Assembly (NCBI GenBank): GCA_021802185.1
Contig: JAKAAV010000169.1
Coordinates: forward strand, 1 to 5,744
Direction of reading: 5' to 3'
Length of the DNA: 5,744 bases
From: Chloroflexota bacterium
GTDB taxonomy: Bacteria > Chloroflexota > Limnocylindria > Limnocylindrales > CSP1-4
The notes under the pieces were generated by a model. The model ran no database searches, was not told where the DNA came from, and saw nothing but the letters and a program-made list of their open reading frames with translations. The translations under genes and the position numbers were made by a program. Position 1 is the stretch's first letter; every line of letters begins with the position of its first letter. Shown in pieces: positions 1-5,322 of the stretch.

Positions 1-1287
1 GCCCTCCTCGTCGTTCACGCGCTTGAACTTCGCGTAGTCGTCGACGTGGTGCGTGTTCGCCTCGCGGAAGTCGAGCGCGCGCTGGTACAGCTCCTGCTGG
101 TAGCCCTTGAGCCGCAGCGGCAGCTCGTTCGCGAGCAGGTCGAGCGGCACGGCCTCGCGTGACCGGTCGACGCGGCGGACGATGACGCCCTGGCGGGCGG
201 CAACGTCCCGGGGACCGACCTCGACGCGGAACGGCACCCCGCGCAACTCCCAGTGGTTGTACTTGAAGCCCGGGGACTCCTCGCGCCAGTCGACCTCGAG
301 CCGGACGTTCTGCCCCTCGGGCGTCGATCGCAGCGCAAGCTCGAACCGCTCGATCGCGTCGGCGACCGCGGACCGGTCGTCCTCCGACCGGAAGATCGGG
401 ATCACGACGACCTGCACGGGCGCGACGTTCGGCGGCAGGACCAGGCCCGCGTCGTCGCCATGGGCCATGATCGTCGCGCCGACCATCCGCGTGCTGAAGC
501 CCCACGAGGTGCCGTGCGGGTGGCGGCGCTGGTTGTCGCGATCGAGGAACGTGATGCCGGCGGCCGCGGCGAAGTTCGAGCCGAGGTAGTGGCTCGTCCC
601 CGCCTGCAGCGCCTTCCGGTCGCGCATCATCGCCTCGACGGAGTACGTGTAGACGGCGCCCGGGAACTTCTCGCCCTCGCTCTTGCGCCCGGCGATCACC
701 GGGATCGCGAGCCACTCCTCGGACACCTTGCGGTAGATCTCGAGCCCCAGGTCGACCTCGTCGCGAGCCTCCTGCTCGGTGGCGTGGAACGTGTGCGCCT
801 CCTGCCACAGGAATTCCGCCGTGCGCAGGAACAGCCGCGTGCGCAGCTCCCAGCGCACCACGTTGTTCCAGAGGTTCATCAGCAGGGGCAGGTCGCGGTA
901 GGACTGGATCCAGTCCTTGATCGTCTCCGCGATGATCGCCTCGCTGGTGGGGCGGATCGCCAGCCACTCGTCGAGCTCCTTGCCGCCGGCGTGCGTCACC
1001 CACGCGACCTGCGGGTTGAAGCCCTCGACGTGCTCGGCCTCCTTCTCCAGGAGCGAGCGGGGCACGAAGAGGGGGAAGTAGACGTTGCTGTGACCGGTCG
1101 CCTTGATGTGGCGGTCCAGCTCGTCCCGCATCGACTCCCAGATCGCGTAGCCGTAGGGGCGGATCACCATGCAGCCGCGCACGGGGGAGTAGGACGCCAG
1201 CTCGGCCTTCAGGACGACGTCGTTGTACCAGGCCGGGAAGTCGTCCGACTGGCGCGTGATCGCGGTGACGAAACCGTCCCTGACCAC
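1..1287 (-). CDS. proS: Prolyl-tRNA synthetase, archaeal/eukaryotic-like type (3'-truncated by window edge)
   Basis: Class II aminoacyl-tRNA synthetase that activates proline with ATP and charges tRNA-Pro in the cytoplasm. I translated 429 codons from the GTG at 1287 to the window edge. The family signature is clear: YSPVRGCMVIRPYGYAIWE (residues 33-51, motif 1 region), RPTSE (112-116, the proline-binding TxE loop), RTAEFLWQEAHTFH (155-168, motif 2), GTSHYLGSNFA (230-240) and GTSWGFSTRMVGATIMAHGDD (about 259-279, motif 3). The anticodon-binding domain starts near 287 (NVAPVQVVVIPI). There is no insertion (editing) domain between motifs 2 and 3, as expected for the archaeal/eukaryotic-like form. 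Family members are about 480 residues, so roughly 50 residues are missing, including the C-terminal zinc-binding domain. The GTG start is chosen for its strong AGGAGGT upstream and because the protein start aligns with the family. It is separated from the minus-strand cluster by the TA island. Identification is near certain. Confidence 0.97.
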   Translation of the reverse strand, partial: MVRDGFVTAITRQSDDFPAWYNDVVLKAELASYSPVRGCMVIRPYGYAIWESMRDELDRHIKATGHSNVYFPLFVPRSLLEKEAEHVEGFNPQVAWVTHAGGKELDEWLAIRPTSEAIIAETIKDWIQSYRDLPLLMNLWNNVVRWELRTRLFLRTAEFLWQEAHTFHATEQEARDEVDLGLEIYRKVSEEWLAIPVIAGRKSEGEKFPGAVYTYSVEAMMRDRKALQAGTSHYLGSNFAAAAGITFLDRDNQRRHPHGTSWGFSTRMVGATIMAHGDDAGLVLPPNVAPVQVVVIPIFRSEDDRSAVADAIERFELALRSTPEGQNVRLEVDWREESPGFKYNHWELRGVPFRVEVGPRDVAARQGVIVRRVDRSREAVPLDLLANELPLRLKGYQQELYQRALDFREANTHHVDDYAKFKRVNDEEG

Positions 1288-1290
1288 GGG

Positions 1291-1297
1291 ACCTCCT
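1291..1297 (-). promoter_or_regulatory. Shine-Dalgarno of proS
   Basis: On the minus strand AGGAGGT precedes the GTG start at 1287; the AGGAGG core is followed by 4 nt before GTG. This is the best ribosome-binding site near the start and fixes GTG as initiator, since no in-frame ATG or GTG is seen just upstream. The spacing is on the short side. Confidence 0.75.
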
Positions 1298-1377
1298 GCT
1301 GCGACGGTCGATGGATGGGCATGGCCCTGCGGCGCACGGATGGAGCGACGCGAGCGGCCCGGGCGCCTATGGTAGCG

Positions 1378-1404
1378 CAGGGTCCGGGGGCTGCGAGACC
1401 CCTG
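1378..1404. repeat. Imperfect inverted repeat in the proS leader side
   Basis: CAGGGTC (1378-1384) pairs with GACCCCTG (1397-1404) if one C is bulged, enclosing a G-rich loop. If transcribed toward proS it would form a GC-rich hairpin about 90 nt upstream of the start codon. No U-run follows on either strand, so it is not a standard terminator. In such GC-rich DNA this could be chance. Confidence 0.3.
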
Positions 1405-1415
1405 ACGGCGGCACC

Positions 1416-1437
1416 GCCGATCGGTGACCTGATCGGC
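1416..1437. repeat. Perfect 7-bp inverted repeat, candidate operator or leader hairpin
   Basis: GCCGATC (1416-1422) and GATCGGC (1431-1437) are exact reverse complements around an 8-nt centre, GGTGACCT. The hexamer GATCGG also recurs as a direct repeat with a 12-bp period (1419 and 1431). The element lies 17 bp upstream of the -35 box of the first TA module, so it could be a protein-binding site, or a hairpin in a proS leader. Function is not shown. Confidence 0.4.
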
Positions 1438-1453
1438 TCGCACCGCCCAACCC

Positions 1454-1482
1454 TTGTCAGGCTCATGGTCAGCGACTATAGT
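1454..1482 (+). promoter_or_regulatory. Sigma-70-type promoter for the Phd-PIN module
   Basis: TTGTCA (1454-1459; one mismatch to TTGACA), a 17-bp spacer, then TATAGT (1477-1482; one mismatch to TATAAT). This is by eye the best housekeeping promoter in the window. Transcription would begin near 1489, giving a leader of about 15 nt before the ATG at 1504 with no good Shine-Dalgarno. The -10 box lies inside the palindrome at 1474-1483, which suggests autoregulation by the antitoxin-toxin complex. Confidence 0.7.
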
Positions 1483-1483
1483 C
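1474..1483. promoter_or_regulatory. Palindrome GACTATAGTC, candidate TA operator
   Basis: A perfect 10-bp palindrome covers the -10 box of the first TA promoter. The outer pair TGTCA (1455-1459) and TGACA (1498-1502) is centred on exactly the same point (1478.5). Phd/YefM antitoxins usually bind short palindromes over their own promoter, so this is the natural operator candidate. Binding is not shown. Confidence 0.5.
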
Positions 1484-1503
1484 ATGTCGGTGCTGTGTGA
1501 CAG
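1475..1503 (-). promoter_or_regulatory. Mirror-image minus-strand promoter sharing the same -10 palindrome
   Basis: Read on the minus strand, CTGTCA (1503-1498; four of six matches to TTGACA) is followed by a 17-bp spacer and TATAGT (1480-1475), the same -10 as on the plus strand because the element is palindromic. Transcription would begin near 1468 and run toward proS with a leader of about 180 nt. A weaker alternative proS -10 is TACCAT on the minus strand at 1374-1369. Activity is inferred from sequence only. Confidence 0.45.
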
Positions 1504-1749
1504 ATGGATGAGCTGACGGTGATGGCGAGTCGCTTCAAGGCGGAGTGCCTCGCGCTGCTCGACAGGGTCGAACGCACGAAGGTGTCGATCGTGGTGACGA
1601 AGCGCGGCCGGCCGGTCGCGCGCCTGGTGCCGCTCGAGCAAGGCGAGCAACCGCGGGACACGCACGGCTCCGTCCGGCTCCTCGTCGCCGAGGATCAGGC
1701 GTACTACGGCACCGCCGAGCCCTGGGACGTGGACGCCGGCGGCCGATGA
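1504..1749 (+). CDS. Phd/YefM-family antitoxin of a type II TA module
   Basis: An 81-residue antitoxin expected to neutralise the PIN toxin encoded just downstream and to repress its own operon. The N-terminal part fits the Phd/YefM fold: a first strand and helix (ELTVMASRFKAECLALLDRV, 3-22), then the hallmark strand VVTKRGRPVARLVPL (30-44), which is nearly diagnostic. The C-terminal tail (about 50-81), with GSV and the PWDVDAG segment at 73-79, would be the toxin-binding region. The ATG at 1504 is preferred because it puts the SRFKAE segment at the usual distance from the start and lies just after a good promoter; the ATG at 1522 is possible. No clear Shine-Dalgarno is visible. The stop overlaps the toxin start as ATGA, the usual coupling in TA operons. 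Confidence 0.9.
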   Translation: MDELTVMASRFKAECLALLDRVERTKVSIVVTKRGRPVARLVPLEQGEQPRDTHGSVRLLVAEDQAYYGTAEPWDVDAGGR

Positions 1750-2147
1750 CCGTCCTTGCCGACACGCACGCGCTGCTCTGGTGGAAGGGGGATCCGGCCC
1801 GCCTGTCCCGCGCCGCCCATCGAGAGCTCGAACGTGCACGTCCCGTGCTCATCAGCCCGATCTCGATCTGGGAGGTGTCGACCCTGCTGCGCCTCGGCCG
1901 GATCGCGCTCGATCGTGACCTGTACGCCTGGATCCGGGATCTGCTCGCCGGCGACGTCGCGCAGGCCGACCTGTCGGCCCAGGCCGCGGCGGATGCCGGC
2001 AGCTGGGACGCCACCGCCTTTCACGGGGACCCTGCGGATCGGCTGATCTACGCCACCGCCAGGGAGCTGCACGTCCCGCTCGTGACGAAGGACGAGCGCC
2101 TGCATGGGTTCGCGGCCGCCCAGGGTGACGTCCGGACTGTCTGGTAG
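1746..2147 (+). CDS. PIN-domain (VapC-family) toxin ribonuclease, Sll0205-like
   Basis: A 133-residue single-domain PIN nuclease, the predicted toxin of the module. VapC toxins are Mg/Mn-dependent ribonucleases that stop translation by cutting RNA, often tRNA or the 23S rRNA sarcin-ricin loop; the target here cannot be read from sequence. The acidic active site is intact: D6 in LADTHALLWW, E43 in ISIWEVSTL, D95 and D98 in GDPADRLIYATA, and D116 in LVTKDERL. The THALLWW start and DPADRLI motif are typical of the PIN subgroup paired with Phd antitoxins (COG3744/Sll0205-like, from memory). The ATG overlaps the antitoxin stop by 4 nt and lacks a strong ribosome-binding site, so translation is probably coupled. 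The TAG stop is at 2145-2147. No sign of truncation. Confidence 0.92.
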   Translation: MTVLADTHALLWWKGDPARLSRAAHRELERARPVLISPISIWEVSTLLRLGRIALDRDLYAWIRDLLAGDVAQADLSAQAAADAGSWDATAFHGDPADRLIYATARELHVPLVTKDERLHGFAAAQGDVRTVW

Positions 2148-2152
2148 ACCGT

Positions 2153-2171
2153 GACAGGCGGTGCTCCTGTC
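2153..2171. repeat. Short hairpin between the two TA modules
   Basis: GACAGG (2153-2158) and CCTGTC (2166-2171) form a perfect 6-bp stem with a 7-nt loop, starting 6 nt after the first toxin's stop. Only two T residues follow, so it would be at best a weak intrinsic terminator. Its right arm touches the -35 region of the next promoter, so an operator role is also possible. Confidence 0.4.
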
Positions 2172-2199
2172 TTACATCATGGGTGGGTAGCTGTATCAT
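2171..2199 (+). promoter_or_regulatory. Promoter of the second TA module, probably leaderless
   Basis: CTTACA (2171-2176; four of six matches to TTGACA), 17-bp spacer, TATCAT (2194-2199; five of six matches to TATAAT). The -10 box occupies exactly positions -12 to -7 relative to the GTG start at 2206, so the predicted transcript starts at or next to the first base of the start codon. There is no Shine-Dalgarno upstream of that GTG, in agreement with a leaderless mRNA. Confidence 0.6.
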
Positions 2200-2200
2200 G
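2173..2200. repeat. Imperfect direct repeat overlapping the -35 and -10 boxes
   Basis: TACATCATG (2173-2181) and TGTATCATG (2192-2200) agree at seven of nine positions with a 19-bp period and share ATCATG exactly. One copy overlaps the -35 box and the other covers the -10 box. Ribbon-helix-helix antitoxins commonly bind paired short repeats in their own promoter, so this is a candidate operator. A separate 8-bp palindrome, CACGCGTG (2201-2208), runs into the start codon. Confidence 0.4.
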
Positions 2201-2205
2201 CACGC

Positions 2206-2448
2206 GTGGAACGGACCCAGATCTCCCTGACGGAGGAGCAGGCGCGGCGGCTGCGCCGGCTCGCCCAACGGCACCGGACCTCGATGGCCGCCCTGATCCG
2301 TGAGGCAGTCGACCGCGCGTACCCGCCCACCGGCACCGAGGACGCGCGCTGGGAGAGCGCGCTCTCCGCCGTCGGAGGGTTCCACTCCGGCCGCACGGAC
2401 ATCAGCACCGAGCACGACCGCGAGCTGGACGACGCGTTCGGCGAATGA
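2206..2448 (+). CDS. Ribbon-helix-helix (CopG/VapB-type) antitoxin
   Basis: An 80-residue antitoxin predicted to bind operator DNA as a dimer and to inhibit the PIN toxin encoded next. Residues 3-9 (RTQISLT) form the DNA-contacting beta strand. EEQARRLRRLAQRH (10-23) and SMAALIREAVDRAY (26-39) form the two helices of the ribbon-helix-helix fold. The tail at about 48-80 (ALSAVGGF, SGRTDIS, EHDRELDDAFGE) has the form of a toxin-binding segment seen in RHH antitoxins next to PIN genes. GTG at 2206 is chosen because it begins directly at the first beta strand and sits 6 nt after a -10 box; the nearby ATG at 2198 is out of frame. The TGA stop overlaps the toxin ATG (ATGA). The fold differs from the Phd antitoxin upstream, so this is an independent module rather than a duplication. 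Confidence 0.9.
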   Translation: MERTQISLTEEQARRLRRLAQRHRTSMAALIREAVDRAYPPTGTEDARWESALSAVGGFHSGRTDISTEHDRELDDAFGE

Positions 2449-2837
2449 ACGTCTTCGTGGACACGTCCGCGCTGTTCGCCCTGCTCGACGAGGATGACGC
2501 CAACCACGTCGCGGCCGTCGAGGCCCTCCGCCGGCTGCGGGGAGGGGCGCTGGTCACGCACGCGTACGTCGTCGTCGAGACGATCGCGCTCGTGTCTCGG
2601 CGCCTCGGATGGAGCGCGGTGCAGCGCCTGCTCGACTCGATTCTGCCCATCGTGAGCGTGGTCGCCGTCGACGACGGCCTTCACGACGCCGCCCTCGGCG
2701 CGTTCCGCCAGGCAGGGTCCGGACAGGTCAGCTTCGTCGATCGGACGAGTTTCGCGTTCATGTGGGCGCAACGGATCGACGTGGCCCTCGCGTTCGACGC
2801 GGACTTCGAGAGCGCGGGGTTCGACCTCGCGACCTGA
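2445..2837 (+). CDS. PIN-domain (VapC-family) toxin ribonuclease, second module
   Basis: A 130-residue PIN nuclease predicted to be an RNA-cleaving toxin held in check by the RHH antitoxin. Active-site acids are present: D6 in VFVDTSALFALLD, E45 in YVVVETIALVSRR, D99 in VSFVDRTSF, and D118/D120 in LAFDADFESAGF. The ending FDADFESAGF is typical of a VapC subgroup paired with RHH antitoxins and differs clearly from the other PIN toxin, whose corresponding stretch is TKDERLHGF. The ATG overlaps the antitoxin stop by 4 nt and has no clear ribosome-binding site, so coupled translation is likely. The gene converges on ispG with 68 bp between stop codons. It appears intact; its RNA target is unknown. 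Confidence 0.9.
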   Translation: MNVFVDTSALFALLDEDDANHVAAVEALRRLRGGALVTHAYVVVETIALVSRRLGWSAVQRLLDSILPIVSVVAVDDGLHDAALGAFRQAGSGQVSFVDRTSFAFMWAQRIDVALAFDADFESAGFDLAT

Positions 2838-2875
2838 TCCCGCCCGAGACGTCCGGACGCACGCCCATCAGCCCG

Positions 2876-2892
2876 CCGGGCGTCGAGCCCGG
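2876..2892. terminator. GC-rich hairpin in the convergent gap, possible bidirectional terminator
   Basis: CCGGGC (2876-2881) and GCCCGG (2887-2892) form a perfect 6-bp stem with a 5-nt loop in the 68-bp gap between the second toxin (+) and ispG (-). A competing stem, ACGCCC (2861-2866) with GGGCGT (2878-2883), overlaps it. Neither strand shows a U-tract, so termination would be inefficient or of a non-canonical GC-rich type. The position between convergent stop codons is the main support. Confidence 0.45.
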
Positions 2893-2905
2893 TTGACCGC
2901 GCGTC

Positions 2906-4198
2906 CTACCCGGCCGGGACCGGCGCCTCGCGCCTCCCATAGCGCCGCTCCACGTACCCGTCGACGATCGCCTTGAACTCCTCGACGAGGCCCTCGCCGC
3001 GCAGCGTCGTCGCGAGCTTCCCGTCGACGTAGACCGGCGCAACCGGTTCCTCGAACGTCCCCGGCAGCGAGATCCCGATGTCGGCGTGCTTGGACTCGCC
3101 GGGCCCGTTCACGACGCAGCCCATGACCGCGACGCGCATGCCCTCGACGCCCGGGTAGCGCTCTCGCCAGCCCGGCATCGACTCGGCGAGGTAGCCCTGC
3201 ACGTCCTGGGCGAGCTGCTGGAAGAACGTGCTCGTCGTCCGCCCGCAGCCGGGGCACGCCGAGACCTGCGGCAGGAACTGGCGCATGCCCAGCGACTGGA
3301 GCACCTGCTGCGCGACGCGCACCTCCTCGGCACGGTCGCCGCCCGGCTCCGGCGTGATCGAGACGCGGATCGTGTCGCCGATCCCCTCGTGCAGCAGGAT
3401 CGCGAGCGCGGCGCTCGACGCGACGATCCCCTTGGTCCCCATGCCGGCCTCCGTGAGCCCGAGATGGAGCGGGTAGTCGCAGCGGGCCGCGAGCCGCCGG
3501 TACACGTCGACCAGGTCGGAGACGCCGGACACCTTCGCGGACAGGATGATCCGGTCGTGGCCGAGCCCGGTCGCCTCGGCGAGCTCGGCGGAGCGGAGCG
3601 CGGACTCCACCATCGCCTCGATCATCACGTCGCGGGCGGGCGCCGGCTCCGGCAGCCGGGCGTTGGCGTCCATGAGCTGCGTCAGCAGCGCCTGGTCGAG
3701 CGAGCCCCAGTTCACGCCGATCCGGACGGGCTTGTCCCGTTCGATCGCGACGCGGACGATCGTCGCGAACCGCTCGTCGTGGTGCTCCCGTGCGCCGACG
3801 TTGCCGGGGTTGATCCGGTACTTGTCGAGCGCCTGCGCCATCTCGGGGAACTCGACGAGCAGCTGGTGGCCGTTGTAGTGGAAGTCGCCGACGATCGGGA
3901 CCCCGATCCCGAGGCCGCGGACCTTGCGGACCATCTCCGGAACCGCTCCGGCGGCGGCCTCCGTGTTCACCGTGACGCGGACGAGCTCGCTGCCGGCATG
4001 CGCGAGCGACGCGACCTGGAGCGCCGTCGCATCGGCGTCGGCGGTGTCCGTGTTCGTCATCGACTGGACCACCACGGGCCAGCGCGAACCGACCGGAACG
4101 TCCCCGACCATCACCGTGGTCGTCGGCCGGCGGCCGTCAGGTTGACGACTCTCGGGCGGCCGGCTCCCGACCGGGCGTCCGTCGGGACGGGCGCTCAC
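2906..4198 (-). CDS. ispG: 4-hydroxy-3-methylbut-2-enyl diphosphate synthase (IspG/GcpE)
   Basis: Cytoplasmic [4Fe-4S] enzyme of the MEP isoprenoid pathway. It reductively opens MEcPP to HMBPP with electrons from flavodoxin or ferredoxin. The 430-residue product has the N-terminal TIM-barrel signatures [11 protein letters not shown] (42-52), [12 protein letters not shown] (103-114), [13 protein letters not shown] (127-139), IGVNWGSL (160-167) and [17 protein letters not shown] (245-261). The cluster ligands follow: C315 and C318 in CPGCGR, C361 and E368 in GCVVNGPGE. The protein has the compact bacterial two-domain form without the extra central domain of plant-type enzymes. The GTG start overlaps the protease stop as GTGA and has GGAGG 9 nt upstream (4208-4212). 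The first 25 residues, rich in P and R, are a poorly conserved extension. Coupling to the upstream protease gene and dxr suggests one operon. Confidence 0.97.
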   Translation of the reverse strand: MSARPDGRPVGSRPPESRQPDGRRPTTTVMVGDVPVGSRWPVVVQSMTNTDTADADATALQVASLAHAGSELVRVTVNTEAAAGAVPEMVRKVRGLGIGVPIVGDFHYNGHQLLVEFPEMAQALDKYRINPGNVGAREHHDERFATIVRVAIERDKPVRIGVNWGSLDQALLTQLMDANARLPEPAPARDVMIEAMVESALRSAELAEATGLGHDRIILSAKVSGVSDLVDVYRRLAARCDYPLHLGLTEAGMGTKGIVASSAALAILLHEGIGDTIRVSITPEPGGDRAEEVRVAQQVLQSLGMRQFLPQVSACPGCGRTTSTFFQQLAQDVQGYLAESMPGWRERYPGVEGMRVAVMGCVVNGPGESKHADIGISLPGTFEEPVAPVYVDGKLATTLRGEGLVEEFKAIVDGYVERRYGRREAPVPAG

Positions 4199-5280
4199 GA
4201 GCCCACCCCTCCCCGCACGATGTCGAAGTAGCTCACCCAGATGAGGAACCCGAACAGCAGCATGAACCCCACGAAGTAGGTCGCGCTCTCCAGGCTCGCG
4301 CTGATGCGGTTGCGCGTCATGGCCTGCAGCGCAGACACGACGATCCGGCCGCCATCGAGCGGCGGGAACGGCAGCACGTTGACGATCGCGAGGTTCGCCG
4401 AGAGCAGCGCGATCAGCCAGAGGAGGACCACGGGCGGCGCCTCGGTCCGCACGGTCCCGACCGCCTCGGCGATCCCGATCGGCCCGCTCACGGGCGGCGC
4501 GGCCCCGGGGTTGTGGGCGACCGAGCTGACGAGCTGCCCGAGCGCGCCGAGGATCAGCCCACAGGCCTGCACCGTGCGGTTCGCGCCGACCTGCACGGCC
4601 TGGACCGGCGAGCGCTGGACGATCGCGCCCGGCACGATCCGGGCCGTGATTCCGAGCGCCCCCTTGCCCTCCGCCACCGCGGCCTCGCCGTTGAGCGTGA
4701 CCGGGATCTGGCGCGTCGCTCCGGACGCCGTCTGCACGGTGAGCGTCACGCGATCCCCGGCGTGAGCGAGCGTGTACGAGGTCGGCGCCTCACCGTCGAA
4801 GTACGGGAACGTGTGCCCGTTGATCGCGGTGACGATGTCGCCCGGCACGAGCCCGACGGAGGCCGCCGGAGAGCCCGCCGAGACGGTCTCGACGCGGGCA
4901 TTCGCGTTCGGCTCGAGAGCGGCCGCGATCACCACGAAGATGACGAACGCGAGCAGCAGGTTCATCGCGACGCCGGCGGCAAGAATCGCGACGCGCACGG
5001 GCAGCGGCTTGCGCCCGAAGCTGCGCGGGTCGTCACTGCCGCCGTCCTCGCCCTCCAGCCGGACGAATCCGCCGATCGGCAGCCAGTTCAGCGTGTACGT
5101 CGTCTCGCCGTCGCTCCCCAGGGTCGCGGCGCGCGGCGGGAAGCCGATGCCGAACTCGTGGACCCGCACCCCGGCCAGCCGCGCGACCACGAAGTGCCCG
5201 AACTCGTGCGCGACGACGAGCCCGACGAGGATCGCGAGGAAGACGACGAGGCTGATCCCCGAGTTGAGCAGGCCGCTCAC
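4195..5280 (-). CDS. rseP: Membrane site-2 zinc metalloprotease, RseP/RasP/Rip1-like (M50), one PDZ domain
   Basis: Intramembrane protease of family M50. Such proteases usually cut membrane-bound anti-sigma factors or signal-peptide remnants; the substrate here is unknown. Numbering from GTG at 5280 (361 residues): TM1 about 10-31 carries the zinc motif HEFGH (25-29), the beta-hairpin [13 protein letters not shown] is at 66-78, TM2 (about 97-122) has the GxxxN motif (G103, N107), a single PDZ domain spans about 128-197 ([20 protein letters not shown]), TM3 is about 282-304, and [10 protein letters not shown] supplies the third zinc ligand D309, followed by TM4 about 334-352. An ATG at 5298 would add six residues (MRGGTP), but GGAGG at 5288-5292 stands 7 nt before the GTG and overlaps those codons, so GTG is preferred. 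The gene sits between dxr and ispG, as in many bacteria. The symbol follows E. coli; mycobacteria call it rip1. Confidence 0.93.
   Translation of the reverse strand: MSGLLNSGISLVVFLAILVGLVVAHEFGHFVVARLAGVRVHEFGIGFPPRAATLGSDGETTYTLNWLPIGGFVRLEGEDGGSDDPRSFGRKPLPVRVAILAAGVAMNLLLAFVIFVVIAAALEPNANARVETVSAGSPAASVGLVPGDIVTAINGHTFPYFDGEAPTSYTLAHAGDRVTLTVQTASGATRQIPVTLNGEAAVAEGKGALGITARIVPGAIVQRSPVQAVQVGANRTVQACGLILGALGQLVSSVAHNPGAAPPVSGPIGIAEAVGTVRTEAPPVVLLWLIALLSANLAIVNVLPFPPLDGGRIVVSALQAMTRNRISASLESATYFVGFMLLFGFLIWVSYFDIVRGGVGS
4208..4212 (-). promoter_or_regulatory. Shine-Dalgarno of ispG inside the protease gene
   Basis: GGAGG, within the run GGGGAGGGG on the minus strand, lies 9 nt before the ispG GTG at 4198, inside the last codons of the protease gene. 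It supports the GTG start and coupled translation. Confidence 0.6.
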
Positions 5281-5287
5281 GGGCGTG

Positions 5288-5292
5288 CCTCC
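5288..5292 (-). promoter_or_regulatory. Shine-Dalgarno deciding the protease start
   Basis: GGAGG on the minus strand, 7 nt upstream of the GTG at 5280, is close to ideal spacing. The alternative ATG at 5298 has only a GGAG 2 nt away, which is too close. This makes GTG 5280 the likelier initiator. Confidence 0.6.
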
Positions 5293-5299
5293 GCGCATC

Positions 5300-5322
5300 T
5301 CTCCACGCGCGTCTCCACGCGC
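5300..5322. repeat. Tandem 12-bp repeat in the dxr-rseP gap
   Basis: TCTCCACGCGC occurs at 5300-5310 and again at 5312-5322, an exact 11-bp match with a 12-bp period. On the transcribed minus strand each copy reads GCGCGTGGAGA, placing a GGAG-like core twice ahead of the protease start region. Confidence 0.6.

Larger units (their letters stand above)
1288..1503. other. Divergent intergenic region between proS and the first TA module
   Basis: These 216 bp separate the divergent proS and antitoxin genes. I see no convincing gene in it; an 85-codon minus-strand reading frame across 1209-1466 runs into proS out of frame and has no recognisable protein character. The region holds the proS ribosome-binding site, two inverted repeats (1378-1404 and 1416-1437) and a symmetric promoter element (1454-1503). 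I looked for a T-box specifier/antiterminator arrangement upstream of proS and did not find the conserved T-box sequence. Confidence 0.7.

Noticed and set aside
1209..1466. 85-codon minus-strand frame upstream of and overlapping the start of proS, a possible leader peptide or small gene
   Set aside because: It overlaps proS out of frame by about 80 bp, has no evident ribosome-binding site, and the sequence has no protein-like features.
1288..1468. T-box or other riboswitch controlling proS
   Set aside because: No T-box conserved sequence or recognisable specifier/antiterminator arrangement; the inverted repeats lack U-tracts.
253..1500. 415-codon plus-strand open frame antisense to proS
   Set aside because: It lies opposite a clear proS and its composition (R, D, V, L, H, G-rich, low complexity) is what GC-rich antisense frames produce; no domain is recognisable.
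2153..2171. Intrinsic terminator between the TA modules
   Set aside because: The stem has only 6 bp and is followed by just two T residues; kept as a repeat rather than called as a terminator.
1504..2837. Novel defence or phage-related system between ispG and proS
   Set aside because: All four genes are recognisable as type II TA components; no nuclease-helicase, reverse transcriptase, CRISPR array or mobile-element gene accompanies them.
3086..4231. 381-codon plus-strand open frame antisense to ispG
   Set aside because: Mirror of the conserved ispG; R/D/H/V-rich shadow product with no family features.
5281..5298. ATG at 5298 as the protease start
   Set aside because: Its only ribosome-binding-like sequence is 2 nt away, whereas GTG 5280 has GGAGG at 7 nt; the extra MRGGTP residues are encoded over that site. 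Not fully excluded.
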